Part shown: positions 33,078 to 41,959 of the stretch, in pieces
Layout of the letters: each line of letters opens with the position of its first letter
Numbering within the stretch: position 1 is the stretch's first letter
Source of the DNA: Clostridium estertheticum
GTDB lineage: Bacteria; Bacillota; Clostridia; Clostridiales; Clostridiaceae
DNA: 64,000 nucleotides
NCBI RefSeq assembly: GCF_026650985.1
Contig: NZ_CP086239.1
Coordinates: forward strand, 3,534,001-3,598,000
Direction of reading: 5' to 3'
Notes under the pieces: model-generated
Seen by the model: the letters and a program-made list of their open reading frames with translations, nothing else
Told to the model about the DNA's origin: nothing
Databases searched by the model: none
Made by a program: the position numbers and the translations under genes

Positions 33078-34220
33078 TCATTTTAGTGAATCCCACCATG
33101 AAGAAGGCGTAATGTGAAAATCTGGATCTAATCGAACATTTTCACCAATTTTAGGGGCTAATAGATTTACATCTTCTTTTTTTGCCGCTTTTAATGCTCT
33201 TTCTATAGGTTCATTCCAGCCATGATAAGCTAATGAAAATGCTCCCCAATGCATTAACATCATATTCTTACCACTTACATCCAAATTAGCTTGGACAGCT
33301 TCTTCTGGTGTCATATGTACCCAAGGCCAAAGCCTATCATATTGACCACCATCCAACAATGTTATATCAAAAGGTCCATATTTTTTTCCAATTTCTTTAA
33401 AATGTTTACCATATCCGCCATCTCCGCTATAATATAAACGTATTTCTTTCCCAAGAATGACCCAACCACCCCATAAGGTAGAATTCTTATTAAAAATGCC
33501 TCTTCCAGAGTAATGTAAGGATGGGGTCAGAGAAACCTTTAAACCTTGGTAATCCATTTCGTCCCACCAATTTAGTTCTGTAATCTTTTCTTTTGGCACA
33601 CCCCATCTAATAAGATGATTACCTACTCCCAGAGGAACGAAGAAATGTGCTACCTTGCCCTTTAACTTTACAATTGATCGATAATCTAAGTGGTCGTAAT
33701 GATCATGTGAGATAAAAACTGCATCAATTGGTGGCATTTTATCAATAATATTGAACATACTTTCACTATATTTATACCTTTTGCTTCCTGCAAAGGATAC
33801 TGGTGATGCAACAGGTCCCAGCATAGGGTCTAATAATATCTTTTTATTATCGATACTAAGTAGAAAAGCAGAGTGTCCAAACCAAGTTACACTGTCTTTA
33901 TCACTTTTGATTTTATTCCAATCAATCACTGAAACAGGAATTACACCATCTGGTTTTCGGTCTTTAGCACCTGAAAAAGTCTCCTTAATCATTGAAAAAT
34001 TGTCTGATAGACTCATGGCTAAACTTGTCGGAACCTCATTAACAAATTTCCCATTGACATAGTTACTAAATTGTTTATAATTGTCTTTTTGCTCCTTAGT
34101 TGGATTTCCTCCGAAACCTGGTTCTAAATTTAGAAATAATATAAGACCAACGCATAGTACTAGTAAAATACTTGATAAATATAATATGACTTTTTTCCAC
34201 CTTTTCCTTTTTATTTTCAT
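33078..34220 (-). CDS. Membrane-anchored MBL-fold hydrolase (NAPE-PLD/UlaG-like)
   Basis: An N-terminal anchor (residues about 10-31, VILYLSSILLVLCVGLILFL) is followed by TWFGHSAFLLSIDNKKILLDP and the canonical SHDHYDH at 171-177. Later SLHYSGRG, YYSGDGGYG and LMHWGAFSLA supply the remaining metal ligands. This is the L13/NAPE-PLD-like branch, which cleaves phosphodiester or lactone bonds. It likely acts at the outer membrane face. It has an intact metal site, unlike the MBL-fold protein at 4133. Confidence 0.9.
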   Translation of the reverse strand: MKIKRKRWKKVILYLSSILLVLCVGLILFLNLEPGFGGNPTKEQKDNYKQFSNYVNGKFVNEVPTSLAMSLSDNFSMIKETFSGAKDRKPDGVIPVSVIDWNKIKSDKDSVTWFGHSAFLLSIDNKKILLDPMLGPVASPVSFAGSKRYKYSESMFNIIDKMPPIDAVFISHDHYDHLDYRSIVKLKGKVAHFFVPLGVGNHLIRWGVPKEKITELNWWDEMDYQGLKVSLTPSLHYSGRGIFNKNSTLWGGWVILGKEIRLYYSGDGGYGKHFKEIGKKYGPFDITLLDGGQYDRLWPWVHMTPEEAVQANLDVSGKNMMLMHWGAFSLAYHGWNEPIERALKAAKKEDVNLLAPKIGENVRLDPDFHITPSSWWDSLK

Positions 34221-34384
34221 TTTCTTCTCCCTTTTTTAATATTGTCACTAACAGATAATTTTACAATTAAAAATAACTGCATGATAGCTGCAGCTATAAA
34301 ATTTGAGAAGACAATTCCATGTGTCACCTGATATTTTTAGAGAACCAAAGACATACTTCCAAGCTATCTTGAGTTTTAAAAATA

Positions 34385-34452
34385 GAAGACTAAAGTCATG
34401 CCCACTGCCGTTTTTTACCGCGGCAGTGGGCTTCTTTCTTATTGTAGTCTTC
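34385..34452. terminator. Nested hairpin after alcohol dehydrogenase gene
   Basis: GCCCACTGCCG pairs with CGGCAGTGGGC (34400-34431). An outer arm GAAGACTA/TAGTCTTC (34385-34452) extends it. It lies 27 bp past the alcohol dehydrogenase stop on the minus strand. The T-run is weak, so efficiency is uncertain. Confidence 0.65.
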
Positions 34453-34478
34453 AAGTATTCTTTTGTTTACTCATAATC

Positions 34479-35651
34479 TTAAGCCTGAGCATATGCAGTC
34501 TTTAAAATTTCTAAGACTTCCTCTGCAGTAAGCACTTTATATCCGCCTAGAAGTACAGTTGAATTTGCAATTAGTGGAAGCATTTCTTCTGTCGCACCAA
34601 GCTCCTTAATGCTCGTCACTATACCACATTGTTTTATGAATGTTTCCATAGCATCAATACCTTCCAAAGCAACGTCTTGCTTTGTTTTTCCAGTTTCATC
34701 TACACCCCATACTTGCTTAGCAAAGCGAACAAACTTATCTAAACCAAACTGATATATATATCGGTAATATGGAAGTGAAATTGCTGCCAGTCCCATACCG
34801 TGTGTACAATTTGTATAGGCACCAAGCTGATGTTCAATCATATGAACTTCCCAATCTTGTGTTTTGCTTAACCCCATAATCGGGTTCATTGCAAGAGTAG
34901 AACTCCACATTAAATTACTTCTTGCTTCATAGTCTTTAGGATCTTTCACTGCAATTTTTGCGCTGCTCATAATAGAACGAAGAAGTCCTTCAATCATATA
35001 ATCGGTAGTAGTATCATCTTCACCTGAGAAATAAGTTTCCATTAAATGTGACATCATATCAAAAATTCCACTTACCATCTGATATTCAGGTAATGTAAAT
35101 GTATATTCCGGATTCAATATTGAAAATTTCGGATTCACATTTGATGGGAAAACACGACCCACCTTAAGTTTCATATCATCATTTGTAATAACTGATCCAC
35201 CATTCATTTCGGATCCTGTTCCTGCCAATGTAAGAATAGATGCAACTGGTATTATTTCATTATCTACAGGCTCAAATTTTAACCAGTAACGTGTCCACGT
35301 ATCACCTTTACAATATGCAGATACCGAAATTGCCTTTGCACAATCAATAACGGAACCACCACCAACAGCTAAAATCAGATCTACCTTATTCTCACGTACA
35401 AGAGCAGCACCTTCTATTACTTTTTCATAAGTTGGATTTGCCATAATTCCGGATAATTCAATGATGTTTTTACCACTTTTCTTTAAAATAGATACAATTT
35501 GATCATAAAGTCCACTTTTCTTAATAGCACCTTTTCCATAAGCAAGCATAATGGTATCACCATAACTTGCAAGTTCACTGCTTAAGTTATCTAAAGCAGT
35601 CTTTCCAAAATAAATTTTTGTTGGGTTTTCATAAGTAAAATCTAAATTCAT
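34479..35651 (-). CDS. Iron-containing alcohol dehydrogenase (butanol dehydrogenase-like)
   Basis: VGGGSVIDCAKAISVSA binds the cofactor, and TLAGTGSEMNGGSVI is the family signature. Metal ligands come from DMMSHLMETYF and HQLGAYTNCTHGMGLA. The length (about 390) and pattern match the BdhA/YqhD-like branch that reduces aldehydes with NADPH. The start at MNLDFTYENPT is favoured because GGAGAG sits just upstream; a frame 12 bp longer lacks a site. It follows the chemoreceptor gene in the same direction, both behind the MerR-type promoter at 36989. Confidence 0.92.
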   Translation of the reverse strand: MNLDFTYENPTKIYFGKTALDNLSSELASYGDTIMLAYGKGAIKKSGLYDQIVSILKKSGKNIIELSGIMANPTYEKVIEGAALVRENKVDLILAVGGGSVIDCAKAISVSAYCKGDTWTRYWLKFEPVDNEIIPVASILTLAGTGSEMNGGSVITNDDMKLKVGRVFPSNVNPKFSILNPEYTFTLPEYQMVSGIFDMMSHLMETYFSGEDDTTTDYMIEGLLRSIMSSAKIAVKDPKDYEARSNLMWSSTLAMNPIMGLSKTQDWEVHMIEHQLGAYTNCTHGMGLAAISLPYYRYIYQFGLDKFVRFAKQVWGVDETGKTKQDVALEGIDAMETFIKQCGIVTSIKELGATEEMLPLIANSTVLLGGYKVLTAEEVLEILKTAYAQA

Positions 35652-35791
35652 TGTTCTCTCCATTCCTGCGCATTTTTAACGCATCAATTAATTTTTTATA
35701 GAATATATTTTATTAGTTCAATTGGTGTTACCTCGTATTTTTCTTCAGAATATGCATAATCAAACTTATTGCTTATTTCCTCTTGCCTTAA

Positions 35792-36643
35792 CTAACCAAT
35801 TACAATACTGGAAGCTAGTTTAAGTTTATTTGCCGATTCAGATAATTCCTCCATAGTTTTTGAAAGTTCTCCGGTAACCGCTGCATGGTGATGACCAATA
35901 GAGGATGTTTCGTTTATTTTTTCGTTAATTACATGTATTTTTTCTTTTATATTATTTAAAATATTTTCAACATCTTTTATAGCGGTTGAACTATTTTTAG
36001 CCATTTTTCTGATTTCCCCTGCCACTACTGAAAAGCCCTTGCCTTGTTCTCCAGCTCTAGCAGCTTCAATGGAAGCATTTAGGCCAAGCATATTTGAAGT
36101 ATGAGCTACCCCTCTTATTATTTCAATTATTTTTTCCGTTTCACTTATTTGCTTAGTTATCTCATTTGCTAAGCCTAGAAGATGATATTGCTGGGTTTCT
36201 AATTGTCCTGCTGAAGTAGCAAGGTCATCAATAGTAAATGATGTTTGCTTTGTTATTGATGCTACTAAATTTGCAGTATTACTCAATATTTCACGATTTC
36301 CCAAACCAATACCTAATCCGATTCCGCCGATTACTTTTCCTTGACTATCTAATACTGGAATAGATGTAGCTTGAAAGCTAATTCCTAGAACTTCTTTAGG
36401 TACTATCATTCTTTCAGGTTTTCCAGATTTAATAGCTTTAGCTATCGGAACATCTTCTGAAATTTCTGTTCCAGTCGTATCTACTGGTAATTTCATTTTT
36501 TCGCCTGGTATACTGCAGAGAAACTTTTTAGTATCTGCAATACCTATAATACAATCTAATGGTATTAATTTCTGAAGAGTTGGAGCTAATCTCACTAAAA
36601 AATCCATAATAAACTCTGATTCACTTTTATCATTTGAAAACAT
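35792..36643 (-). CDS. Soluble methyl-accepting chemotaxis-type protein
   Basis: Residues about 1-135 form a small sensory domain (FLVRLAPTLQKLIPLDCIIG, and SFQATSIPVLDSQGKVIGGIGLGI) like those of clostridial cytoplasmic chemoreceptors. The rest is the signalling hairpin with NASIEAARAGEQGKGFSVVA and EIRKMAKNSS, the CheA/CheW-contact tip. There is no membrane segment and the coiled coil is short (283 aa in total). It would feed cytoplasmic ligand information to chemotaxis or another kinase. AAAGGAG precedes the ATG. Position next to an aldehyde-type dehydrogenase suggests sensing of a metabolite or electrophile. Confidence 0.9.
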   Translation of the reverse strand: MFSNDKSESEFIMDFLVRLAPTLQKLIPLDCIIGIADTKKFLCSIPGEKMKLPVDTTGTEISEDVPIAKAIKSGKPERMIVPKEVLGISFQATSIPVLDSQGKVIGGIGLGIGLGNREILSNTANLVASITKQTSFTIDDLATSAGQLETQQYHLLGLANEITKQISETEKIIEIIRGVAHTSNMLGLNASIEAARAGEQGKGFSVVAGEIRKMAKNSSTAIKDVENILNNIKEKIHVINEKINETSSIGHHHAAVTGELSKTMEELSESANKLKLASSIVIG

Positions 36644-36879
36644 AATCTAAATTCTCCTTTCGAGTAATATATTATCCCCTCTATTTTTACAAACATACTG
36701 AAAAGTTAGGAAGAACTAACGGACTAGAAAAGAAATATTTAGCTTGTTTTAGAACTTCCATAGGTTATTAAAAATGTATCCTTCGCCGGGACAATCTTAT
36801 CAATACTATCAAATCTGTACTTACCAAATATAATATGTGTTTGATTGTAAAAGTCAAAGTTAAACATAATAGAACCTTG

Positions 36880-36965
36880 TATTTATACTTATTTATCAGA
36901 TAAAAGCTGTCCACCAAATCCAATGTTGTCCAATCATCTACACCATAACAAGTAGCCAAAAGCGT
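36880..36965 (-). pseudogene. Fused relics of flavodoxin and tautomerase genes
   Basis: The end reading LLATCYGVDDWTT matches the flavoprotein at 40237 (LLATSYGTDDWTM). It is joined to IGFGGQLLSDK-stop, the C-terminus of a 4-oxalocrotonate tautomerase. The join indicates deletion inside a former flavodoxin-tautomerase pair like the one at 40.0-40.8 kb. The surrounding stretch 36644-36988 holds no intact gene and serves as leader for the chemoreceptor gene. Confidence 0.7.
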
Positions 36966-36988
36966 TGATTCTTTTCAACAATAGAATA

Positions 36989-37019
36989 ACTATAAACCTT
37001 TAAGTCAACTTCATGTCAA
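36989..37019 (-). promoter_or_regulatory. MerR-type promoter upstream of chemoreceptor-ADH pair
   Basis: TTGACA and TATAGT are 19 bp apart with dyad GAAGTTGACTTAA. It formerly served the flavodoxin/tautomerase relic next to it and now probably drives the chemoreceptor and alcohol dehydrogenase about 350 bp downstream. Confidence 0.82.
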
Positions 37020-37179
37020 GTACTTTTTAAAAATTGCCTATGAAAGAATAAGATTGATAGTAGAATATGCATAAAAATTGGCAGTCAGTGCCCTAATACT
37101 GACTACCAGTTTTCGCAATTAAGAAATTAATATAAGAAAGGATGGCTGAAAAATGAGAAATGCATTAATAAAGTCAATC

Positions 37180-37761
37180 TTAACAATTAGCTTTAATAAC
37201 TTCTCTTACTTCACCTAAATATTGTTTTAGTTCTTCTTCAGTTGAAGAAGGTACTGCACCGAAAAATACATGTGTAATAACTTCTATTCCACAGAATTCA
37301 AAGATAGCTTCATCTGTTGTTTGTTGCATAGATTTGTGCATACCAATTTGTGCATACACATCACTTGGAAATCCAGTTGTGCTGAATAAAATAGCTTTTT
37401 TCCCTTTGAGAAGTCCAACTGGTCCACTAGCATCATATGTAAATGCAAAACCATTAGCCAAAACACGATCCGCATATCCTTTTAGCACTGCTGGCAATCC
37501 TGCCCACCAAACTGGATAAACAAATGTAATAATATCTGCCCATTTGATATGCTCTTGTTCAACTTTGATATCATCTGCATAATTTCCACTTTGCAAATTA
37601 AGAAGATCAGAACCTTTTAATATTGGATCGAACCCTAATTCATACAAATCTCTTATTCTTATTTCTGATTTGTTATTTGATACTTCTTTTTCAATCATAT
37701 CTACAATACCTTTCCCAAAACTTTTTGAATATGGATGTACAAAAATAACTAAATGTTTCAT
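37180..37761 (-). CDS. NAD(P)H quinone oxidoreductase (MdaB/KefF-like)
   Basis: MKHLVIFVHPYSKSFGKGIV starts the flavodoxin-like fold of the NQO/MdaB group, and TFVYPVWWAGLPAVLKGYADRV is its flavin/quinone loop. FFGAVPSSTEEELKQYL ends the protein. At 193 residues it is complete. It should reduce quinones by two electrons with NAD(P)H, protecting against redox cycling. The MerR-type promoter at 37820 lies 59 bp upstream of its start. AAGGAGG is the ribosome site. Confidence 0.92.
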   Translation of the reverse strand: MKHLVIFVHPYSKSFGKGIVDMIEKEVSNNKSEIRIRDLYELGFDPILKGSDLLNLQSGNYADDIKVEQEHIKWADIITFVYPVWWAGLPAVLKGYADRVLANGFAFTYDASGPVGLLKGKKAILFSTTGFPSDVYAQIGMHKSMQQTTDEAIFEFCGIEVITHVFFGAVPSSTEEELKQYLGEVREVIKANC

Positions 37762-37819
37762 TTAAAATTCCTCCTTAACTATTTTTTATTTAAATGTAAA
37801 TTTATTATGACTTAAAATA

Positions 37820-37850
37820 AGTTTAAACCATTAACTCAACTTAAGGTCAA
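37820..37850 (-). promoter_or_regulatory. MerR-type promoter of quinone reductase
   Basis: TTGACC and TAAACT are 19 bp apart with dyad TTAAGTTGAGTTAA. It lies immediately upstream of the MdaB-like gene. Confidence 0.85.
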
Positions 37851-38020
37851 GTGTTTTCTTATTATAGTCTATAATTTTTTTGCATATCTAATTATATTCT
37901 TTATGTTTCATGTCTCATTAATATTTTAAACATTTATGAATGATATGAAAAGGCGGAGTAACATATCTTATATTCTTTATTTACTGTGATTATGACAGAA
38001 GACCAATCATAATAATCAAA

Positions 38021-38209
38021 TTAAGCTTCTCTTTCAGATAACAGTTTTCCACCAAAACCAATATTATCCATATTGTTTTCATTAATGAAAACGATAATTG
38101 CTTGTTCCGGTACATTCATAATCTCAGCTGCTTTACTTGTTAAGTCTTTAACTAACTGACTTTTCTGTTCCTTATTTAATTTTCCTGCTTCTAACGTAAT
38201 TACTGGCAT
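38021..38209 (-). CDS. 4-oxalocrotonate tautomerase family protein
   Basis: After removal of Met the protein begins with Pro (MPVITLEAGKLNKEQK), the catalytic base of 4-OT enzymes. It ends NIGFGGKLLSEREA. At 62 residues it is the small, oligomeric type. Such enzymes tautomerise or hydrate small carbonyl compounds. AAGGAGAG precedes the ATG. It follows the aldo/keto reductase with a 67-bp gap and is about 65% identical to the tautomerase at 40017. Confidence 0.9.
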   Translation of the reverse strand: MPVITLEAGKLNKEQKSQLVKDLTSKAAEIMNVPEQAIIVFINENNMDNIGFGGKLLSEREA

Positions 38210-38276
38210 ATTCTTTCTCTCCTTATTTTACTACTTATTTTTTAGATAATCCTCTCACTACATGAGAAGAGGCATA

Positions 38277-39230
38277 CTATACCATAGGATGTTCCCATGA
38301 GCCTCTAGTATCTACACCTGTTTTAGACGCCATACTTTCCAATTCTCCTATTTCTTCTGCTGTAAGAATAATCTCAGTAACCTTTGCCGCATCTTCAACG
38401 TGTGCTGGCTTAGTTACACCGATTATAGGGGTTGTGCCCTTAGCGATAGCCCATGCCATTGCAATCTGTGACACAGAAGCATTGTACTTCTCACCAATAT
38501 TTTTCATAGAATCAATTAGTGCTTCAATCTCCGGTAACACAGGATTATAGGTCATAGCACGCTGGCTACCTTCTGGAAGTGGATGTTTAGTATCATATTT
38601 ACCACTTAATGCTCCCTGCTCTAATACCATATAAGCAAAAAATGTTATATTGTTTTCCTTGCAGTAATCAAGAATTCCACCTTCCTCTGAAGAACGATAA
38701 AGAAGACTGTAGTGGTTCTGGATTGCAGAAATATGTACGCCCCCCTTAGCCAAAATGCTTTCCGCACGCTTGATCTCCTCTAAATTATGATTAGAAACAC
38801 CAACATGCTTTACCTTCCCACTTTTCACAAGTGGAATCAAATATTTTGTCCATTTGTCCACATCACCCGGATTATGAATCCAGTAGATATCGATATAATC
38901 TGTACCCAAACGTTCCAAACTGGCAGCACACATGTCTGCTACAGGATCTGCAGAATCACCCGCTATTTGCGGTGTGAATTTTGTTGATAAAATCAAACTC
39001 TCACGTGGATAAGTTTTAGCAAACGCTCCCAAAATCTCTTCAGAAGCCCCCATACCATAAGCAACAGCTGTGTCCCAAAGATTGAGTCCATTTTTCATTG
39101 CTGTTTCAAAAACTAGCTTCAGTTCTTTCTCTCCAAGATTATTTCCAAAAACCTGGTCTCCCCCTGCAAAACCTACGCCCCAAGACCAAGTACCTAATGC
39201 TATACGTGGTAATTTATTATTATTTTTCAT
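38277..39230 (-). CDS. Aldo/keto reductase
   Basis: The TIM-barrel AKR pattern is complete: LNLWDTAVAYGMGASEE holds catalytic Asp and Tyr, STKF the Lys, and YWIHNPGD the His. Cofactor residues are in TPIIGVTKPAHVEDA. At 317 residues it is a standard NADPH-dependent reductase of aldehydes and ketones. GGAGGAAG is the ribosome site. The minus-strand order flavodoxin, tautomerase, flavodoxin, aldo/keto reductase, tautomerase (40773 to 38021) suggests one operon from the MerR-type promoter at 40839. Confidence 0.93.
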   Translation of the reverse strand: MKNNNKLPRIALGTWSWGVGFAGGDQVFGNNLGEKELKLVFETAMKNGLNLWDTAVAYGMGASEEILGAFAKTYPRESLILSTKFTPQIAGDSADPVADMCAASLERLGTDYIDIYWIHNPGDVDKWTKYLIPLVKSGKVKHVGVSNHNLEEIKRAESILAKGGVHISAIQNHYSLLYRSSEEGGILDYCKENNITFFAYMVLEQGALSGKYDTKHPLPEGSQRAMTYNPVLPEIEALIDSMKNIGEKYNASVSQIAMAWAIAKGTTPIIGVTKPAHVEDAAKVTEIILTAEEIGELESMASKTGVDTRGSWEHPMV

Positions 39231-39353
39231 ATGATTCTTCCTCCTATAATTTTAATTATTAAAAACAACTATTTTATTTTCAATACATCCCAACTACTTT
39301 TACCTTGCTAACTTATTAAGTTGAAATGCACTATCATAACATTAATTATGTTA

Positions 39354-39911
39354 TTACAATTTTTTACCTAATTCGTATGCTTCTTTCATAAATTTACTTT
39401 CTACTACATCACCTTTATTCAAAACACTTGTTGCCAATACCATTCCAACATCAGTAACATCATGTAAACACTTAATATACTCTTTATATCCACGTATAGC
39501 AGTATCAAAAGAAACTTCACTATCTCTTCCACAAGTAGCAATAAATGCTGTCTTATGAAAACTAAATTTTACATATTCATTTCCATACTGATATTCACAG
39601 TAAGTTCTATCCATAATAATTTTTAACTGTGCATTTATATTAAAGAAATATAATGGAGTAACAAATACAACTGCATCAACACGCTTATAAGCTTCAATAA
39701 TTTTACTCATATCATCTTTTTGAATGCAGTTTCCCCCATTACCTTGGCATACATTACATGCAAGACAAGGTTTTATATTCATCTTTGCCAAGTTCATTTT
39801 TTCATATGTATTTCCATTACTTACTATACCCTTTGCTAGTTCATCACAAAGTAAATCGGAATTCCCACCTACTCGTGGACTTGCTGAAATTAATAATATA
39901 TTTTTCATCAT
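39354..39911 (-). CDS. Flavodoxin-family NAD(P)H oxidoreductase
   Basis: ILLISASPRVGGNSDLLCDE is the FMN phosphate loop and CLACNVCQGNGGNCIQKDDM a cysteine-rich segment. TPLYFFNINAQLKIIMDRTY is the flavin-ring loop. At 185 residues it belongs to the NADPH-dependent FMN reductase group. It lies within the flavodoxin-tautomerase series, so a role in electrophile reduction is likely. GGGGG lies 6 bases before the chosen ATG; a second ATG one codon later is also possible. Confidence 0.9.
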   Translation of the reverse strand: MMKNILLISASPRVGGNSDLLCDELAKGIVSNGNTYEKMNLAKMNIKPCLACNVCQGNGGNCIQKDDMSKIIEAYKRVDAVVFVTPLYFFNINAQLKIIMDRTYCEYQYGNEYVKFSFHKTAFIATCGRDSEVSFDTAIRGYKEYIKCLHDVTDVGMVLATSVLNKGDVVESKFMKEAYELGKKL

Positions 39912-40016
39912 TTTATTCCCCCGTCTATTTTCCTCATTATATTAATTTATACGAATATTAAGTATATGAAATACGATAGTTTGACAGCTATTTAAATTGC
40001 TGTTATTCCATCAAAT

Positions 40017-40202
40017 TCATTTTCTATCAGATAGAAGTTGCCCACCAAATCCTATGTTTTCTGTTGAAATTTCTTTTAAGAAAACAATAATTGCTTGCTG
40101 GGGTACATTCATAACATTTGATGCTATTAATGTAAATTTCTCAACTAATTCTTTCTTTTGTTCTTTATTTAATTTTCCTGCTTCTAAAGTAATTACTGGC
40201 AT
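40017..40202 (-). CDS. 4-oxalocrotonate tautomerase family protein
   Basis: MPVITLEAGKLNKEQKKEL shows the N-terminal catalytic Pro, and NIGFGGQLLSDRK closes the 61-residue protein. The paralogue at 38021 is similar in every part. It follows the flavodoxin gene at 40237 with a 34-bp gap and good ribosome site (GAAGGAGG). A relic of a matching gene is at 49098-49133, and its C-terminal end is seen in the fused relic at 36880. Confidence 0.9.
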   Translation of the reverse strand: MPVITLEAGKLNKEQKKELVEKFTLIASNVMNVPQQAIIVFLKEISTENIGFGGQLLSDRK

Positions 40203-40236
40203 ATCTTTTCCTCCTTCTCTTACTATTGATTTTTAT

Positions 40237-40773
40237 TTATTGTATAGACTTTCCTAAGACATATGCCTGATTTGGAAAATCCGTCTGTTCAATCAATTCC
40301 CTTACTGGACACCCTGTCGCAAATAACTTTCCTGCATCATTCCAATTCATAAAACGAAGTATGAATTCATAATTTTTCTCCAATGCTTCCATTGTCCAAT
40401 CATCTGTACCATAGGAAGTAGCCAAAAGCATTGATTTTTTGTTACCTGCCAATTTTGCATTGTTAGCATGGAAACGGTCGATAACTGCTTTTATCTGTGC
40501 TGACATTCCATAATAATATAGTGGCGTTACGAACACTATCATATCTGCTTCTATCAACTTTTCATACCATGTGTTCATAACATCCTTTCGTACACACTGG
40601 CCATCATGACTTGCACAATACTCACACGCCAGACATGGTTTTACCTCTTCAAATGCTGCATCAAAACGAAATATCTCATGTCCTGCTTCATTTGCTCCTT
40701 CGATAAATTTATCTGCGAGCAATGCAGAAGTACCTTTCTTATGTGGGCTTCCAGTAATAACTGTTATTTTCAT
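40237..40773 (-). CDS. Flavodoxin-family NAD(P)H oxidoreductase
   Basis: The start MKITVITGSPHKKGTSALLA is chosen because GAGGAG lies just upstream; a longer frame adds nine residues without a site. CLACEYCASHDGQCVRKDVM is the cysteine-rich region and TPLYYYGMSAQIKAVIDRFH the FMN loop. SYGTDDWTMEALEKNYEF is a distinctive segment found again in relics at 36880 and 49165. It is the first gene behind the MerR-type promoter at 40839. Confidence 0.9.
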   Translation of the reverse strand: MKITVITGSPHKKGTSALLADKFIEGANEAGHEIFRFDAAFEEVKPCLACEYCASHDGQCVRKDVMNTWYEKLIEADMIVFVTPLYYYGMSAQIKAVIDRFHANNAKLAGNKKSMLLATSYGTDDWTMEALEKNYEFILRFMNWNDAGKLFATGCPVRELIEQTDFPNQAYVLGKSIQ

Positions 40774-40838
40774 ATTTATTCTCCTCAACTTAAAAATCAT
40801 ATTTTCTTGCCCGTTGATTCTTTTTCAACGATAGAATA

Positions 40839-40869
40839 AATATAAACCCTTAAGTCGACTTCAGGTCAA
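40839..40869 (-). promoter_or_regulatory. MerR-type promoter of flavodoxin-tautomerase operon
   Basis: TTGACC and TATATT are 19 bp apart with the dyad GAAGTCGACTTAAGG. It is 66 bp upstream of the first flavodoxin ATG and is nearly identical to the relic site at 49298. Confidence 0.87.
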
Positions 40870-40999
40870 GTGCTTTTTTTAAATTTTTTTATTACCTAAT
40901 TACAGATGACAAAAACTCTTCATTTTGCAACATACAATATTGCAAAATGAAAATTTTTTTCATCATCTTATATTAATACTTTTCTTATATCTTCAACTG

Positions 41000-41413
41000 C
41001 TAAAGCATTTCCTGTTTTTTTCTATTAGCTTTCCAAGCAGCTATTAATTCATTTGTAACAGGCTCGCACTTCTGTTCATAAGTATCAATTTTATAATTGA
41101 TTACATCCAGAGTTTCCTGTATATCTTGCATTTTTTTATCTAAGCTAGCTTTTGTTTCGATAAGTATTTCTCTTCTTACTTCCTTGGTTGATTCTCCCTG
41201 AATACCAAGTTGTATATATTCACGAATATCATTTAATGAAACTCCTGCTTTTTTAAACCTCATAGCAAACTCAATCCAGTTAATTGACATCTTATCATAA
41301 TCTCTAATTCCTGATTCAGTTCTACGAACCTTCGGAATTAAACCTATTCTTTCATAATATCTCAAATTGTCTATAGATATCCCGGTTACTTTCGCAGCCT
41401 CTTTTATTACCAT
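41000..41413 (-). CDS. MerR-family regulator lacking Cys52 (paralogue 3)
   Basis: The winged helix GISIDNLRYYERIGLIPKV and wing RTESGIRDYDKMS are typical, followed by AGVSLNDIREYIQLG and a dimer helix. The 137-residue protein has Arg at position 52 where AdhR-like proteins have Cys. The only cysteine is Cys116 near the C-terminus (YEQKCEPVT). It therefore probably senses in another way. Its own promoter carries a 19-bp-spacer dyad (41462), indicating autoregulation. A copy with a nonsense codon is at 49446. Confidence 0.93.
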   Translation of the reverse strand: MVIKEAAKVTGISIDNLRYYERIGLIPKVRRTESGIRDYDKMSINWIEFAMRFKKAGVSLNDIREYIQLGIQGESTKEVRREILIETKASLDKKMQDIQETLDVINYKIDTYEQKCEPVTNELIAAWKANRKKQEML

Positions 41414-41461
41414 TGCTCTACCTCCGTAAAAGTTTTGTCTAATATTTTGATATATAAAATA

Positions 41462-41492
41462 ATATTACCACCTTAAGTCAGCTCTAAGTCAA
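41462..41492 (-). promoter_or_regulatory. MerR-type promoter of merR paralogue 3
   Basis: TTGACT and TAATAT are 19 bp apart; the dyad is TAGAGCTGACTTAAGG. The start of the MerR gene is 49 bp away, so autoregulation is likely. The same sequence recurs at 49909 and 59322. Confidence 0.85.
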
Positions 41493-41508
41493 GCACTAAA
41501 TATAATAT

Positions 41509-41958
41509 CTTCAATTCGTAATTTAAAAACAACAAATAAAAGCAGATATACTAAAGCCAAAGTTGGTTGGTATATAAGTATCGACTTTTTTATTAGTTTT
41601 TAATGTATTCGTTACAGATCTTGAAATAAAACCTCTATCATTGATAAGAATATCGCCCTCTTTTAGAGCTTTACTTTTCAGTGAAATATCTCCACTAAGC
41701 TCCATATCATGCAGTTTTATTGAATCAAAAGCTATTTCTTCAATAATTCCTCCATCGTCCATTAGGCCTCTTAATGTTGCTAGCTTATAACCACGGGTAG
41801 ACTCGCCTTCAAATCTAATAACCTCAGAGTTTTCATAGTTAGAATTGTTCAAATTTACTAATATTTTTGTGCAATCTAATATGTGTATCTGAGGTAATAT
41901 TTTAAGTTTTGCAAATTTGTAAGTTTTTAATTTTGTAGATCTAAATTACGAATTGAAG
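41509..41958 (-). mobile_element. Internally deleted transposase element with 17-bp terminal repeats
   Basis: CTTCAATTCGTAATTTA at 41509-41525 and its exact reverse complement at 41942-41958 bound a 450-bp unit. Inside, the minus frame encodes KLKTYKFAKLKILPQIHILD, then GESTRGYKLATLRGLM and EGDILINDRGFISRSVTNTL, parts of a DDE transposase, before jumping to its last codons (PTNFGFSI). The middle and most of the C-terminus are deleted, leaving a non-autonomous MITE-like derivative. The related full C-terminus is at 1333-1845. Confidence 0.8.
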
Positions 41959-41959
41959 T

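Noticed and set aside
34248-34454. Minus-strand 68-residue frame
   Set aside because: It covers the nested hairpin after the alcohol dehydrogenase and has no ribosome site or family resemblance.
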